Counted from the first letter of the stretch, positions 22,665 to 32,614 are shown. The stretch is 64,000 nt of DNA from Streptococcus equinus (GCF_900101445.1 NZ_FNKE01000002.1:144343-208342), one strand, 5' to 3'. Program-made: numbers and translations. Notes: generated from the letters alone by a model not told the origin.

Positions 22665-23090
22665 GTATATTCAGTTGCTTATTTTGAAAAATATTAATCG
22701 GCTGTTTTTTAATGAAAATGAGTTTTTACAGAAGATGAAAATGTCAAAAGTGGCAAAAGTATTAGTGTAAAAGGAAAAGATAGGTATATAAATGTATCCC
22801 CTTACATTGGCTTTACAATAAAAATGAAAAAGCTTACAAAAAATACTTGACCTTTTTTTGAAAAAGGGTTAATATGGTTGGTGAAGAATATCACAATGAT
22901 ATGATGATTAAAGAATTTAACTTTTGATTTTGTGTAGTTTATGTAGTGAAGAGAACCTCAAGTAATAACGTTGAGTTTTGAAATTCCAGACTATACGGTC
23001 TTGTTTTTATTTTAGTATCAATCATTAATATAGTTCTTCTCAAAAAATGAGGCACTTATTTTTAAGGGTACTTATAAGGAGGTTTTCTTA
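22665..23090 (+). promoter_or_regulatory. adhE upstream region with promoter and long leader
   Basis: No gene is seen in these 426 bases. A promoter, TTGACC (22847-22852), 17-base spacer, TAATAT (22870-22875), gives a leader of about 210 nt. A perfect dyad ATATCA-CAA-TGATAT (22888-22902) sits at about +8 to +22, a position suited to a repressor. It contains the TCACAA half typical of the redox repressor Rex, but it is not a full Rex consensus. Confidence 0.6.
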
Positions 23091-25772
23091 ATGGCTAAAG
23101 CAACAAATGCAGATGTAAAGAATAACGAGTTGAGCGCAGAAGAATTGGCTCAACAGTACACTGGAGCTCTTGTCGAAAAAGCTCTTGAAGCTGAACGTGT
23201 TTATGCAACTTATTCACAAGAACAAGTTGATAACATTGTCGCAGCGATGGCTCTTGCAGGTTCAGAAGCTTCGCTTGAATTAGCAAAAGAAGCTCATGCA
23301 GAAACTGGTCGTGGTGTCGTTGAAGATAAAGATATTAAGAACCACTTCGCTACTGAGTACGTTTATGAACGTATTAAAAATGAAAAAACAGTAGGTATCA
23401 TTGGGGAAGATAAGGTTTCAGGAAGTATCCAAATCGCAGCACCTCTTGGTGTTTTGGCTGGTATTGTTCCAACAACAAACCCAACTTCAACAACAATGTT
23501 CAAGATTTTGGTAGCTCTTAAAACACGTAATGCGATTGTCTTTGCCTTCCACCCACAAGCGCAAAACTGTTCAGCACATGCCGCACAAATTCTTTATGAT
23601 GCCGCAGTGAAAGCTGGTGCTCCAGAAAACATTGTTCAATGGATTGAAACACCATCTCTTGCCAACACATCAGCGCTTATCCAAAATCCGAAGATTGCTT
23701 CTATTTTGGCAACTGGTGGACCTGGTATGGTAAATGCCGCTCTTAAATCAGGTAACCCATCAATGGGTGTTGGTGCTGGTAATGGTGCCATCTACGTTGA
23801 TGCGACAGCACACGTTGACCGCGCTGTTGAAGACTTGTTGTTATCAAAACGTTTTGATAATGGTATGATTTGTGCCACTGAAAACTCTGCAGTTGTTGAA
23901 GCACCGATTTATGACGAATGGCTTCAAAAAATGCAAGATAAAGGTGCCTACCTTGTACCTAAGAAGGACTATAAAAAACTCGAAGACTTTGTCTTTAATG
24001 ACAGACACGGCGTTAACGGTCCAGTTGCTGGTATGCCAGCTCGTTGGATTTGTGAACAAGCCGGTGTGAAATTGCCAGAAGGTAAAGATGTTCTCTTATT
24101 TGAACTTGATAAGAAAAATATCGGTGAAAAACTATCTTCTGAAAAACTTTCTCCACTCCTTTCAGTTTACAAAGCTAAAGATCGTGCTGAAGGTGTTGAA
24201 ATTGTTGAAGCGCTTCTTGACTACCAAGGTGCAGGACACAATGCTGGTATTCAAATTGGTTCTCAAGCAGACCCATTTGTTGCTGAATATGGCGATGCTG
24301 TGAAAGCATCACGTGTCTTGGTTAACCAACCAGATTCAGTCGGAGGTATTGGTGATGTCTACACAGACGCACTTAAAGCTAGCTTAACACTTGGAACAGG
24401 ATCATGGGGGAAAAATTCATTGTCACACAATCTTTCAACTGGCGATCTCTTAAATGTTAAGACAGTTGCCAAACGTCGCAACCGTCCTCAATGGATTCGC
24501 CTACCAGAAAAAACTTACTACGAAAAAAATGCCATTTCTTACTTGCAAGATGAATACGAACCAATGCAACGTGCTTTGATTGTTGCTGACCCAGGTATGG
24601 TTCAATTTGGTTTTGTTGATACTGTCCTTGCTCAATTGGCATTGCGTGATGAAAAAGTTGCGACATCAATTTACGGTACAATCAAACCAGACCCAACACT
24701 TGGTCAAACGATTGAAATTGCCAAACAAATGCGTGATTTCAAACCAGACACAGTTATCGCAGTCGGTGGTGGTTCTGCTCTTGATGCAGCTAAAATTGCA
24801 CGTTACATCTACGAATACTCACTTGATCAAGAAGCTGATTTCCTTGACAGCTACGAAAATGTCAGCGAACTCTTCTTACGTTTGCAACAAAAATTCATCG
24901 ATATCCGTAAACGTATCGTGAAATTCAAACACCAAACAGCAACACGTCTCTTCTGTATCCCAACAACATCTGGTACAGGTTCAGAAGTTACACCATACGC
25001 TGTTATCACTGATGACCACACTCACGTTAAATATCCTTTGACTGACTATGAATTGACTCCACAAGTTGCTATCGTGGACCCAGAATTTGTTATGACCGTG
25101 CCAAAACGTACAGTAGCTCTTTCTGGTCTTGATACTTTGTCACATGCCCTTGAAGCTTATGTTTCAGTTATGGCATCTGATTTGACTCGTCCATGGTCAC
25201 TTGAAGCTATCAAGTTGGTTATTGAAAACTTGGAAGATTCATATAACTATGATCCTAAACACCCAACACTTCGTGGTGAACAAGCACGTGAAAACATGCA
25301 CTACGCAGCAACTCTTGCTGGTATGGCCTTCTCAAATGCTTTCTTAGGTATTAACCACTCAATCGCACACAAAACTGGTGGTGAATTTGGTCTTCCTCAC
25401 GGTTTAGCTATTTCAATTGCGATGCAACACGTTATCCGCTACAACGGTGTAGCTGGAAATGTAAAACGTTCAGTCTTCCCACGCTATGAAGAATACCGTG
25501 CACAACGTGATTACGCTGATATTGCTCGTAGTCTTGGTCTTAAAGGTAAAGATGATGCAGCATTGGTAGAAGCACTTTGCGAACGTATTGATGCTTTGAT
25601 GAAAGCCGTTGATGTTGACCCTCGTCTTTCTGCTAACGGTGTTACAAAAGAAGCCTTTGATGCAGCTGTTGATAAATTGGCATCACTTGCTTACGATGAC
25701 CAATGTACACCTGCTAACCCACGTCAACCTTACATTGCTGAGTTGAAACAATTATTGATTGACATGTTCTAA
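23091..25772 (+). CDS. adhE: Bifunctional acetaldehyde-CoA/alcohol dehydrogenase AdhE
   Basis: 893 aa. It reduces acetyl-CoA to acetaldehyde and then ethanol, reoxidising two NADH during mixed-acid fermentation. Residues 1 to about 440 are the aldehyde dehydrogenase part, with catalytic Cys261 in NGMICATENSAVV. The rest is an iron-dependent alcohol dehydrogenase with AVGGGSALDAAK, TSGTGSEVTP, GLDTLSHALEAYVSV and the histidine cluster GINHSIAHKTGGEFGLPHG. Full length. A GGAGGTTTTCTTA ribosome site precedes the ATG. The long leader and promoter dyad suggest transcriptional control by redox state. Confidence 0.97.
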   Translation: MAKATNADVKNNELSAEELAQQYTGALVEKALEAERVYATYSQEQVDNIVAAMALAGSEASLELAKEAHAETGRGVVEDKDIKNHFATEYVYERIKNEKTVGIIGEDKVSGSIQIAAPLGVLAGIVPTTNPTSTTMFKILVALKTRNAIVFAFHPQAQNCSAHAAQILYDAAVKAGAPENIVQWIETPSLANTSALIQNPKIASILATGGPGMVNAALKSGNPSMGVGAGNGAIYVDATAHVDRAVEDLLLSKRFDNGMICATENSAVVEAPIYDEWLQKMQDKGAYLVPKKDYKKLEDFVFNDRHGVNGPVAGMPARWICEQAGVKLPEGKDVLLFELDKKNIGEKLSSEKLSPLLSVYKAKDRAEGVEIVEALLDYQGAGHNAGIQIGSQADPFVAEYGDAVKASRVLVNQPDSVGGIGDVYTDALKASLTLGTGSWGKNSLSHNLSTGDLLNVKTVAKRRNRPQWIRLPEKTYYEKNAISYLQDEYEPMQRALIVADPGMVQFGFVDTVLAQLALRDEKVATSIYGTIKPDPTLGQTIEIAKQMRDFKPDTVIAVGGGSALDAAKIARYIYEYSLDQEADFLDSYENVSELFLRLQQKFIDIRKRIVKFKHQTATRLFCIPTTSGTGSEVTPYAVITDDHTHVKYPLTDYELTPQVAIVDPEFVMTVPKRTVALSGLDTLSHALEAYVSVMASDLTRPWSLEAIKLVIENLEDSYNYDPKHPTLRGEQARENMHYAATLAGMAFSNAFLGINHSIAHKTGGEFGLPHGLAISIAMQHVIRYNGVAGNVKRSVFPRYEEYRAQRDYADIARSLGLKGKDDAALVEALCERIDALMKAVDVDPRLSANGVTKEAFDAAVDKLASLAYDDQCTPANPRQPYIAELKQLLIDMF

Positions 25773-25810
25773 TACCTCTTCTTAACAATTGTATTAGTTG
25801 ACATTCTTGA

Positions 25811-25832
25811 GCCTCCCTTTGGGAGGCTTTTG
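25811..25832 (+). terminator. Terminator of adhE
   Basis: GCCTCCC-TTT-GGGAGGC followed by TTTT. Confidence 0.9.
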
Positions 25833-25917
25833 TGGTAGAATGAAGGTGTTAATAAAACCAGTTAATCAGGGATTTCTGTAAGACCTGTCTAGAAACATTA
25901 CATTAAAGGAGACTGTT

Positions 25918-26148
25918 ATGATTGGATCATTAATTGTTGGGGCTTTGATTGGGATAATCGCAGGAGCTATCACTAAAAAAGGTGAGTCAATGGGCTGCAT
26001 TTATAATATTTTTGCAGGTCTAGTGGGCTCATTTGTTGGTCAAAGCTTGTTTGGTTATTGGGGACCTAGTCTTGCTGGTATGGCAATTTTGCCATCTGTT
26101 CTTGGCGCTATTATTGTCATTGCAGTGGTGGATTTATTTTTTGGATAA
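25918..26148 (+). CDS. GlsB/YeaQ/YmgE-family membrane protein
   Basis: 76 aa, nearly all hydrophobic, three glycine-rich membrane helices (GSLIVGALIGIIAGAIT, FAGLVGSFVGQSLFG, AILPSVLGAIIVIAVV). This is the pattern of the small transglycosylase-associated proteins often linked to general stress. The 'transglycosylase' label is historical; no enzymatic residue is visible. It has an AAAGGAGACTGTT ribosome site and its own terminator. Confidence 0.85.
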   Translation: MIGSLIVGALIGIIAGAITKKGESMGCIYNIFAGLVGSFVGQSLFGYWGPSLAGMAILPSVLGAIIVIAVVDLFFG

Positions 26149-26173
26149 TCCATTGCTAAATAGCTATAAAGAG

Positions 26174-26204
26174 AAGCAGTTACTGTTTAGTAGCTGCTTT
26201 TTAA
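26174..26204 (+). terminator. Terminator of the GlsB-family gene
   Basis: A 10-bp stem AAGCAGTTAC/GTAGCTGCTT (one G-U pair) and a T run. Confidence 0.85.
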
Positions 26205-26252
26205 TGATTCTTAAAAAACTGTGCTGCAAGCTCTGCTATTTCCTATAAAATG

Positions 26253-26339
26253 TGATAAAATAATGGAGATACGTGGTTTTATGCAAAGACGAGTTTATAA
26301 GTCTTTTACAGACTGGTTTTTGTAGAAAACAGACGTATC
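26253..26339 (+). promoter_or_regulatory. pnp promoter and structured leader
   Basis: An extended -10 TGATAAAAT (26253-26261) predicts a transcript start near 26268. That base opens GATACGT (26268-26274), which pairs perfectly with ACGTATC (26333-26339) and would close the 5' end into one large hairpin just before the ribosome site. PNPase controls its own leader in other bacteria through such structures; here that is inference. Confidence 0.5.
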
Positions 26340-26364
26340 AAAATAAAATGTTAGAGGAATAAAA

Positions 26365-28557
26365 ATGTCAAAACAAACTTTTGAAACGACTTTTGCAGGT
26401 CGTCCACTTGTTGTTGAAATTGGTCAAGTTGCTAAACAAGCTAACGGTGCTGCAGTGATTCGTTACGGTGAATCAACTGTTCTTAGTGCAGCTGTCATGT
26501 CTAAAAAAATGTCAACTGGTGACTTCTTCCCACTTCAAGTAAACTACGAAGAAAAAATGTATGCTGCTGGGAAATTCCCTGGTGGTTTCAACAAACGTGA
26601 AGGTCGTCCAACAACTGATGCGACATTGACAGCGCGTTTGATTGACCGTCCAATTCGTCCAATGTTTGCTGAAGGTTTCCGTAACGAAGTTCAAGTGATT
26701 AACACTGTTCTTTCTTATGATGAAGATGCTAGCGCACCAATGGCAGCCATGTTTGGTAGCTCACTTGCTTTGTCTATTTCAGACATTCCATTTAACGGAC
26801 CTATCGCTGGTGTTCAAGTGGCTTACATCGATGGTGAATTTATCATCAATCCATCAGCTGAACAAAAAGAAGCATCACTTCTTGAATTGACTGTTGCTGG
26901 TACAAAAGAAGCTATCAACATGGTTGAATCTGGTGCTAAAGAATTGTCAGAAGACATCATGCTTGAAGCTCTTCTTAAAGGACATAAAGCTGTTCAAGAA
27001 TTGATTGCCTTCCAAGAAGAAATCGTGGCAGCTGTTGGTAAAGAAAAAGCAGAAGTTGAATTGCTTCAAGTTGACCCAGAATTGCAAGCTGAAATCATTG
27101 CAGCCTACAATGCGGACCTTCAAAAAGCTGTTCAAGTCGAAGAGAAAAAAGCGCGTGAAGCAGCAACTGAAGCTGTCAAAGAAGAAGTAACTGCTGTTTA
27201 CGAAGAACGCTACGCAGATGATGAAAACTATGAAACAATCATGCGTGACGTGGCTGAAATTCTTGAACAAATGGAACATGCCGAAGTTCGTCGCTTGATT
27301 ACAGAAGATAAAATCCGTCCTGATGGTCGTCGTGTTGACGAAATCCGTCCATTGGATGCTGAGATTGATTACCTTCCAAAAGTTCACGGTTCAGGTCTCT
27401 TCACACGTGGACAAACTCAAGCCTTGTCAGTTTTGACACTTGCTCCAATGGGTGAAACTCAAATCGTTGATGGACTTGGTGCTGAGTACAAGAAACGTTT
27501 CTTGCACCACTACAATTTCCCACAATTCTCTGTTGGTGAAACTGGACGTTACGGTGCACCAGGTCGTCGTGAAATTGGTCACGGTGCTCTCGGTGAACGT
27601 GCTCTTGCGCAAGTTCTTCCAAGCCTTGAAGAATTCCCATATGCTATCCGTCTTGTAGCTGAAGTTTTGGAATCAAATGGTTCATCTTCACAAGCCTCAA
27701 TCTGTGCAGGTACCCTTGCTCTTATGGCTGGTGGTGTGCCAATCAAAGCACCAGTTGCTGGTATTGCCATGGGATTGATTTCAGACGGTAGCAACTACAC
27801 AATCTTGACAGATATCCAAGGTCTTGAAGACCACTTTGGTGATATGGACTTTAAAGTTGCAGGTACTCGTGAAGGTATTACAGCCCTTCAAATGGATATC
27901 AAGATTGAAGGTATCACACCACAAATCTTGAAAGAAGCACTTGCTCAAGCTAAGAAAGCTCGTTTTGAAATTCTTGATTTGATTGAAGCAACTATCCCAG
28001 CACCTCGTACTCACTTGGCACCAACAGCACCAAAAATTGATACAATCAAGATTGATGTTGATAAAATCAAAGTGGTTATCGGTAAAGGTGGTGAAACCAT
28101 CGATAAAATTATCGAAGAAACTGGTGTTAAAATTGACATTGACGATGAAGGAAATGTTTCAATTTACTCATCAGACCAAGCAGCTATCGACCGTGCCAAA
28201 GAAATTATTGCTGGTTTAGTTCGTGAAGCTAAAGTTGGTGAAGTTTACCACGCTAAAGTTGTTCGTATTGAAAAATTCGGTGCTTTTGTTAATCTCTTTG
28301 ATAAGACAGATGCCCTTGTTCACATTTCAGAAATTGCATGGACACGTACTGCTAACGTTTCTGATGTGCTTGAAGTTGGTGATGAAGTTGATGTTAAAGT
28401 TATCAAGGTTGATGATAAAGGACGTGTTGATGCGTCAATGAAAGCTCTTCTTCCACGTCCACCAAGAGCTGAAAAACATGAAAAAGAACACAAAGGTCAC
28501 TCACCATTTGGCGGACACTTGCGTGATCACAAAGAAAAACACGATAAAATCGACTAA
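26365..28557 (+). CDS. pnp: Polynucleotide phosphorylase
   Basis: 730 aa 3'-5' exoribonuclease that degrades RNA phosphorolytically. Two RNase PH-like domains (about 1-230 and 310-545, the second with [21 protein letters not shown]), a helical linker between them, a KH domain ([22 protein letters not shown], about 565-585) and an S1 domain (about 625-695), then a His/Lys-rich tail. Full length. It is followed at 44 bases by the SseB-like gene and may be cotranscribed with the cysE-cysS group. Confidence 0.97.
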   Translation: MSKQTFETTFAGRPLVVEIGQVAKQANGAAVIRYGESTVLSAAVMSKKMSTGDFFPLQVNYEEKMYAAGKFPGGFNKREGRPTTDATLTARLIDRPIRPMFAEGFRNEVQVINTVLSYDEDASAPMAAMFGSSLALSISDIPFNGPIAGVQVAYIDGEFIINPSAEQKEASLLELTVAGTKEAINMVESGAKELSEDIMLEALLKGHKAVQELIAFQEEIVAAVGKEKAEVELLQVDPELQAEIIAAYNADLQKAVQVEEKKAREAATEAVKEEVTAVYEERYADDENYETIMRDVAEILEQMEHAEVRRLITEDKIRPDGRRVDEIRPLDAEIDYLPKVHGSGLFTRGQTQALSVLTLAPMGETQIVDGLGAEYKKRFLHHYNFPQFSVGETGRYGAPGRREIGHGALGERALAQVLPSLEEFPYAIRLVAEVLESNGSSSQASICAGTLALMAGGVPIKAPVAGIAMGLISDGSNYTILTDIQGLEDHFGDMDFKVAGTREGITALQMDIKIEGITPQILKEALAQAKKARFEILDLIEATIPAPRTHLAPTAPKIDTIKIDVDKIKVVIGKGGETIDKIIEETGVKIDIDDEGNVSIYSSDQAAIDRAKEIIAGLVREAKVGEVYHAKVVRIEKFGAFVNLFDKTDALVHISEIAWTRTANVSDVLEVGDEVDVKVIKVDDKGRVDASMKALLPRPPRAEKHEKEHKGHSPFGGHLRDHKEKHDKID

Positions 28558-28601
28558 TCACTTTTTGGCTTGCTCATCTTTTATAAATGTGGAGTTTAAC
28601 G

Positions 28602-29357
28602 ATGACAAATTTAAATGAACTTGATATTCGTTTGCGCGCGTTTGTTAACGCACCAGACAACTTTTTAGACAGCATTGCACTTGTCAATGCCTTGCACAAC
28701 GTCCCAGTTTTGGCTAGTGATCAACCTTATGCTCTTGATATTGAAGGGCAAAAGGTGACTCCTGTCTTTTCTGATAAGGAAGATTTGGAAACTTTCAAAT
28801 CTGAACAGGCTAGTGCCAATGATCAAAATTGGGTTGAACGTCCAACTTTGGATGTTTTAAAAGAAGTCATTGAAAAAGGATTAACTGGAATCGTCTTTAA
28901 CCTTAAGAAAACAGGCGATTTTGGCAATTCAACTATTTTTAAAAGTAGTGAATTAATCCAATTTTTGAATGCTTACACAACTATTTTGAATAAACTTATG
29001 GGTGAAGAAAACCTTGCGGCTGATACTTTGGACAAATATTACCTTGTCCCAGCCTTTGTTCACCCACGTGACGATAAAAGCTTTGACCGTATGTTCCCAA
29101 CAATGTCTACACCAGAAGGTAAAAGCTATGTCCCAGCCTTTTCAAATCTTCAAAGTTTTGCTAAATGGTATAATCACAAAGATTTTGGAACACCATTTCG
29201 CAATGCTCAAGGAAGTATCTTGACATGGCGTTTGGCTGATATTTATCAACCTGGACACGGTGAAAACGACATTGACGAAACGGTCGGAGTTGCCATTAAT
29301 CCCTTTGATGACCAACAGATTCTTGTTGATTGGTCTGAAATCGACGAAGACGAATAA
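28602..29357 (+). CDS. SseB-like protein
   Basis: 251 aa soluble protein with the SseB N-terminal-domain pattern (LRAFVNAPDNFLDSIALVNALHNVPVL and a later VPAFVHPRDDKSFDRMFP), seen in proteins of unknown or enhanced-serine-sensitivity-linked function. The in-frame ATG at 28587 overlaps the GGAG ribosome site, so 28602 is chosen. It lies between pnp and cysE. In several streptococci a gene of this kind holds the same place, which suggests a housekeeping role. No catalytic motif is recognised. Confidence 0.7.
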   Translation: MTNLNELDIRLRAFVNAPDNFLDSIALVNALHNVPVLASDQPYALDIEGQKVTPVFSDKEDLETFKSEQASANDQNWVERPTLDVLKEVIEKGLTGIVFNLKKTGDFGNSTIFKSSELIQFLNAYTTILNKLMGEENLAADTLDKYYLVPAFVHPRDDKSFDRMFPTMSTPEGKSYVPAFSNLQSFAKWYNHKDFGTPFRNAQGSILTWRLADIYQPGHGENDIDETVGVAINPFDDQQILVDWSEIDEDE

Positions 29358-29372
29358 AAGAAAGGAGAAGAT

Positions 29373-29990
29373 ATGGGTTGGTGGAAAGAAACCATTGATA
29401 TTGTAAAGAAAAACGATCCAGCGGCTCGTAGCTCTCTGGAGATTATACTAACTTATCCTGGTGTCAAAGCATTGGCTGCGCATCGTATCTCACATTTCTT
29501 GTGGAAACACGGCTTGAAATTATTAGCGCGCATGCATAGCCAATTCTGGCGCTTTTGGACACAAATTGAAATTCACCCAGGAGCTGAAATTGCTGAGGGT
29601 GTCTTTATCGACCATGGTTCTGGTCTTGTTATTGGTGAAACAGCAATTGTAGAAAAAGGAGTTATGCTTTATCATGGTGTGACTCTTGGTGGAACGGGTA
29701 AGGATGTCGGGAAACGTCACCCAACCGTTCGCGAAGGAGCACTTGTTTCAGCGCACGCACAGGTTATTGGACCAATTGAAATTGGTAAAAATTCTAAAGT
29801 CGGTGCAGCAGCTGTTGTTGTATCGGATGTTCCAGCAGATGTAACAGTAGTCGGAGTACCAGCGAAAGTTGTTCGTGTTCATGGTAAAAAAGATGAAAAT
29901 GCCATTCATGACCTTGAAGAACACCGTGAGTACTATACTTCAAAACTTGAAGCAGCTTGCTACGAAAGTTTACATTCATCAAAACTTTAA
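29373..29990 (+). CDS. cysE: Serine O-acetyltransferase
   Basis: 205 aa. It acetylates L-serine, the first step of cysteine synthesis. After a helical N-terminal domain, residues about 70-165 form the left-handed beta-helix with hexapeptide repeats and the conserved IDHGSGLVIGETAIV and YHGVTLGGTGKD (catalytic His and Asp). An AAAGGAGAAGAT ribosome site follows the SseB-like stop by a few bases, and cysS comes 31 bases later, coupling cysteine supply and charging in one operon. Confidence 0.95.
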   Translation: MGWWKETIDIVKKNDPAARSSLEIILTYPGVKALAAHRISHFLWKHGLKLLARMHSQFWRFWTQIEIHPGAEIAEGVFIDHGSGLVIGETAIVEKGVMLYHGVTLGGTGKDVGKRHPTVREGALVSAHAQVIGPIEIGKNSKVGAAAVVVSDVPADVTVVGVPAKVVRVHGKKDENAIHDLEEHREYYTSKLEAACYESLHSSKL

Positions 29991-30021
29991 TAAAAACTAA
30001 GATGAGATTGGAGGAAGGAAC

Positions 30022-31368
30022 ATGACAATTAAAATTTACGATACAATGACCAGAAGTCTTCGTGACTTTGTCCCAATTACTGAAAATACAGTCAATATGT
30101 ATGTTTGTGGACCAACAGTTTACAACTATATTCATATTGGGAATGCTCGAAGTGTCGTTGCTTTTGACACCATTCGCCGTTATTTTGAATACCGTGGCTA
30201 CAAAGTAAATTATATTTCTAACTTTACTGACGTCGATGATAAAATCATCAAAGGTGCGGCAGCGGCTGGCATGGACACAAAGGCGTTTTCTGATAAATTC
30301 ATTGCAGCCTTCATGGAAGATGTCAAAGAACTTGGTGTTGAACCAGCAACAAAAAATCCACGTGTCATTGATTACATGGATGAAATCATTGCTTTTGTCA
30401 AAGACCTAGTGGACAAAGGTTTTGCTTATGAAGCAAATGGCGATGTGTATTTCCGTGTGGCTAAAAGCAAAAACTATGCTAAATTAGCAAATAAAACCTT
30501 GGAAGACCTTGAAGTTGGTGCCAGCGGTCGTGTTGATGGCGAAGGCGACATCAAAGAAAATCCACTTGATTTTGCCCTTTGGAAAGCTGCTAAACCAGGT
30601 GAAGTTTCATGGAAAAGCCCTTGGGGACAAGGACGTCCTGGTTGGCATATTGAATGTTCTGTAATGGCGACAAGTATTTTAGGTGATACTATTGATATTC
30701 ACGGTGGTGGAGCTGACTTAGAATTCCCACACCACACTAATGAAATTGCTCAATCAGAAGCCAAAACTGGGAAAACATTTGCTAATTACTGGATGCACAA
30801 TGGTTTTGTCAATGTCGACAATGAAAAAATGTCAAAATCTCTTGGCAACTTTGTGACAGTCCACGACATGTTGAAAACTGTTGATGGTCAAGTACTTCGT
30901 TTCTTCCTTGCGACTCAACAATATCGCAAACCTGTCAACTTTACCGAAAAAGCAGTTCACGATGCATCTGTTAACCTTAAGTATTTGAAAAATACCTTTA
31001 CGTTGCCACTTGGCGAAGCTGTTGATGCAGCTGAACTTGCAAAATTCAAAGCCGATTTTGAAGCAGCGATGGATGATGATTTCAACACAGCAAATGGTAT
31101 TACAGTTGTCTTTGATATGGCGAAATGGATTAATTCAGGAAACTACGACCAAGTAACCAAAGATACTTTTGCTAAAATGCTTGCTGTATTTGGTATTGTC
31201 TTTGAAGAAGAAGTGCTTGATGCGGATATCGAAGCATTGATTGAAAAACGCCAAGCAGCTCGTGCGAATCGCGATTTTGCGACGGCAGATGCAATTCGTG
31301 ATCAACTAGCAGCTCAAGGTATCAAATTGCTTGATACTAAAGATGGTGTGAGGTGGACACGTGACTAA
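30022..31368 (+). CDS. cysS: Cysteinyl-tRNA synthetase
   Basis: 448 aa class I synthetase. HIGNARS is the HIGH motif (about residue 37), KMSKS lies near 270, and zinc ligands are in CGPTVYN and GWHIECS. It charges tRNA-Cys. Its last 8 bases overlap mrnC, implying translational coupling. GGAGGAAGGAAC precedes the ATG. Confidence 0.97.
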   Translation: MTIKIYDTMTRSLRDFVPITENTVNMYVCGPTVYNYIHIGNARSVVAFDTIRRYFEYRGYKVNYISNFTDVDDKIIKGAAAAGMDTKAFSDKFIAAFMEDVKELGVEPATKNPRVIDYMDEIIAFVKDLVDKGFAYEANGDVYFRVAKSKNYAKLANKTLEDLEVGASGRVDGEGDIKENPLDFALWKAAKPGEVSWKSPWGQGRPGWHIECSVMATSILGDTIDIHGGGADLEFPHHTNEIAQSEAKTGKTFANYWMHNGFVNVDNEKMSKSLGNFVTVHDMLKTVDGQVLRFFLATQQYRKPVNFTEKAVHDASVNLKYLKNTFTLPLGEAVDAAELAKFKADFEAAMDDDFNTANGITVVFDMAKWINSGNYDQVTKDTFAKMLAVFGIVFEEEVLDADIEALIEKRQAARANRDFATADAIRDQLAAQGIKLLDTKDGVRWTRD

Positions 31369-31762
31369 GGTAGATGTCAATCTTATTAATGGTATTGCTC
31401 TTGCTTTTGAAGGAGATGCCATTTATTCGACTTATATTCGTAAACACTTGATTTTTCAAGGTATGACAAAACCTAATCAATTGCACCGCAAAGCAACGAT
31501 GTATGTTTCAGCCAAAGCTCAAGCGATGCTGATCAATATGATGCTAGAAGCGCAGCTATTGACTGAAAAGGAAGAAGAAATCTATAAACGCGGTCGCAAT
31601 ACAAATAGTCATACCAAAGCCAAAAATGCTGACGTTGTGACTTACCGTATGTCGACAGGTTTTGAAGCTGTTATGGGCTATCTTCACATGACTGAGCAGA
31701 TTGATCGTCTCGAAGAGCTTATCGATTGGTGTATCCAAGCGGTTGAAAAAATTGAAGATTAA
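31361..31762 (+). CDS. mrnC: Mini-ribonuclease 3
   Basis: 133 aa RNase III catalytic domain without the double-stranded RNA-binding domain. It matures 23S rRNA ends in Firmicutes. The catalytic signature is LAFEGDAIYSTYIRKHL (about residues 13-29). It starts with GTG inside the end of cysS behind GAGGTG, a conserved cysS-mrnC arrangement. Confidence 0.92.
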   Translation: MTKVDVNLINGIALAFEGDAIYSTYIRKHLIFQGMTKPNQLHRKATMYVSAKAQAMLINMMLEAQLLTEKEEEIYKRGRNTNSHTKAKNADVVTYRMSTGFEAVMGYLHMTEQIDRLEELIDWCIQAVEKIED

Positions 31763-31779
31763 GTAAAAAATAAAAATAG

Positions 31780-31805
31780 CCAGTTCTCGCATGAGAGCTG
31801 GTTTT
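31780..31805 (+). terminator. Terminator of the cysE-cysS-mrnC operon
   Basis: Perfect 9-bp stem CCAGTTCTC-GCAT-GAGAGCTGG then TTTT. Confidence 0.88.
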
Positions 31806-31807
31806 CA

Positions 31808-31816
31808 TGTTATAAT
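31808..31816 (+). promoter_or_regulatory. rlmB promoter predicting a leaderless mRNA
   Basis: Sequence ATGTTATAAT, with perfect TATAAT at 31811-31816 and a TG extension, directly after the terminator. Seven bases past the -10 falls on the A of the rlmB ATG (31823), and no Shine-Dalgarno sequence lies between. Confidence 0.65.
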
Positions 31817-31822
31817 AGCACT

Positions 31823-32572
31823 ATGAAGAACAAAGAATTTAATGATCAAAATGACATCGTTTATGGTGTACATGCCGTAACAGAAGCCCTTCAAGCTAAT
31901 ACAGGAAATAAACTCTACATCCAAGATGACTTGCGTGGAAAAAATGTTGATAAAATCAAAAGCCTAGCCGCAGAGAAAAAAGTCTCTATTTCTTGGACAC
32001 CTAAAAAAACACTTAGTGATATGACAAATGGTGCCGTTCACCAAGGTTTTGTTTTGCGCGTTTCAGAATTTGCTTATGCTGAATTAGATAGCATTTTGGA
32101 AAAAGCTGCGCAGGAAGAAAATCCACTAATTCTGATTTTGGATGGACTCAACGATCCGCATAATTTTGGCTCAATTTTGCGAACAGCTGATGCAACAAAT
32201 GTCACTGGTGTAATTATTCCAAAACACCGTGCAGTTGGTGTGACACCTGTTGTTGCCAAAACATCAACTGGCGCTGTCGAACACGTTCCGATTGCTCGTG
32301 TGACAAACCTCAGCCAAACACTTGATAAATTGAAAGAACAAGGTTTCTGGGTATTTGGTACAGATATGAACGGAACACCATCACACAAATGGAATACAGC
32401 TGGAAAACTAGCCCTAATCATTGGTAATGAAGGAAAAGGCATTTCGCCAAACATCAAAAAACAAGTGGATGAAATGATTACGATTCCGATGAACGGTCAC
32501 GTTCAAAGTTTGAATGCCAGTGTGGCAGCTGCAGTATTGATGTACGAAGTTTTCCGTCATAAAGTGGATTAA
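31823..32572 (+). CDS. rlmB: 23S rRNA 2'-O-methyltransferase RlmB-type (TrmH/SpoU family)
   Basis: 249 aa. An N-terminal substrate-binding domain (about 1-85) with DIVYGVHAVTEALQA, then the SPOUT knot with LILDGLNDPHNFGSILRTA, GNEGKGIS and MNGHVQSLNASVAAAVLMYE, which bind S-adenosylmethionine. It methylates a ribose in rRNA; the exact site is inferred from family. The N terminus begins only 12 bases before the conserved region, so a much later start is unlikely and the ATG sits at the predicted transcription start. Confidence 0.9.
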   Translation: MKNKEFNDQNDIVYGVHAVTEALQANTGNKLYIQDDLRGKNVDKIKSLAAEKKVSISWTPKKTLSDMTNGAVHQGFVLRVSEFAYAELDSILEKAAQEENPLILILDGLNDPHNFGSILRTADATNVTGVIIPKHRAVGVTPVVAKTSTGAVEHVPIARVTNLSQTLDKLKEQGFWVFGTDMNGTPSHKWNTAGKLALIIGNEGKGISPNIKKQVDEMITIPMNGHVQSLNASVAAAVLMYEVFRHKVD

Positions 32573-32614
32573 TTTTTGTAAGACTTGATGAGCCATCTGT
32601 GAAAGGACTAAAAA

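Noticed and set aside
22888..22902. A definite Rex operator for adhE.
   Set aside because: The dyad keeps only the TCACAA half; the full TTGTGAA-N4-TTCACAA form is missing, so it is reported only as a dyad.
27005..28441. Several long frames on both strands within pnp, and likewise in proS, polC and adhE.
   Set aside because: These are frames created by the biased codons of highly expressed genes, lack ribosome sites and encode no recognisable protein.
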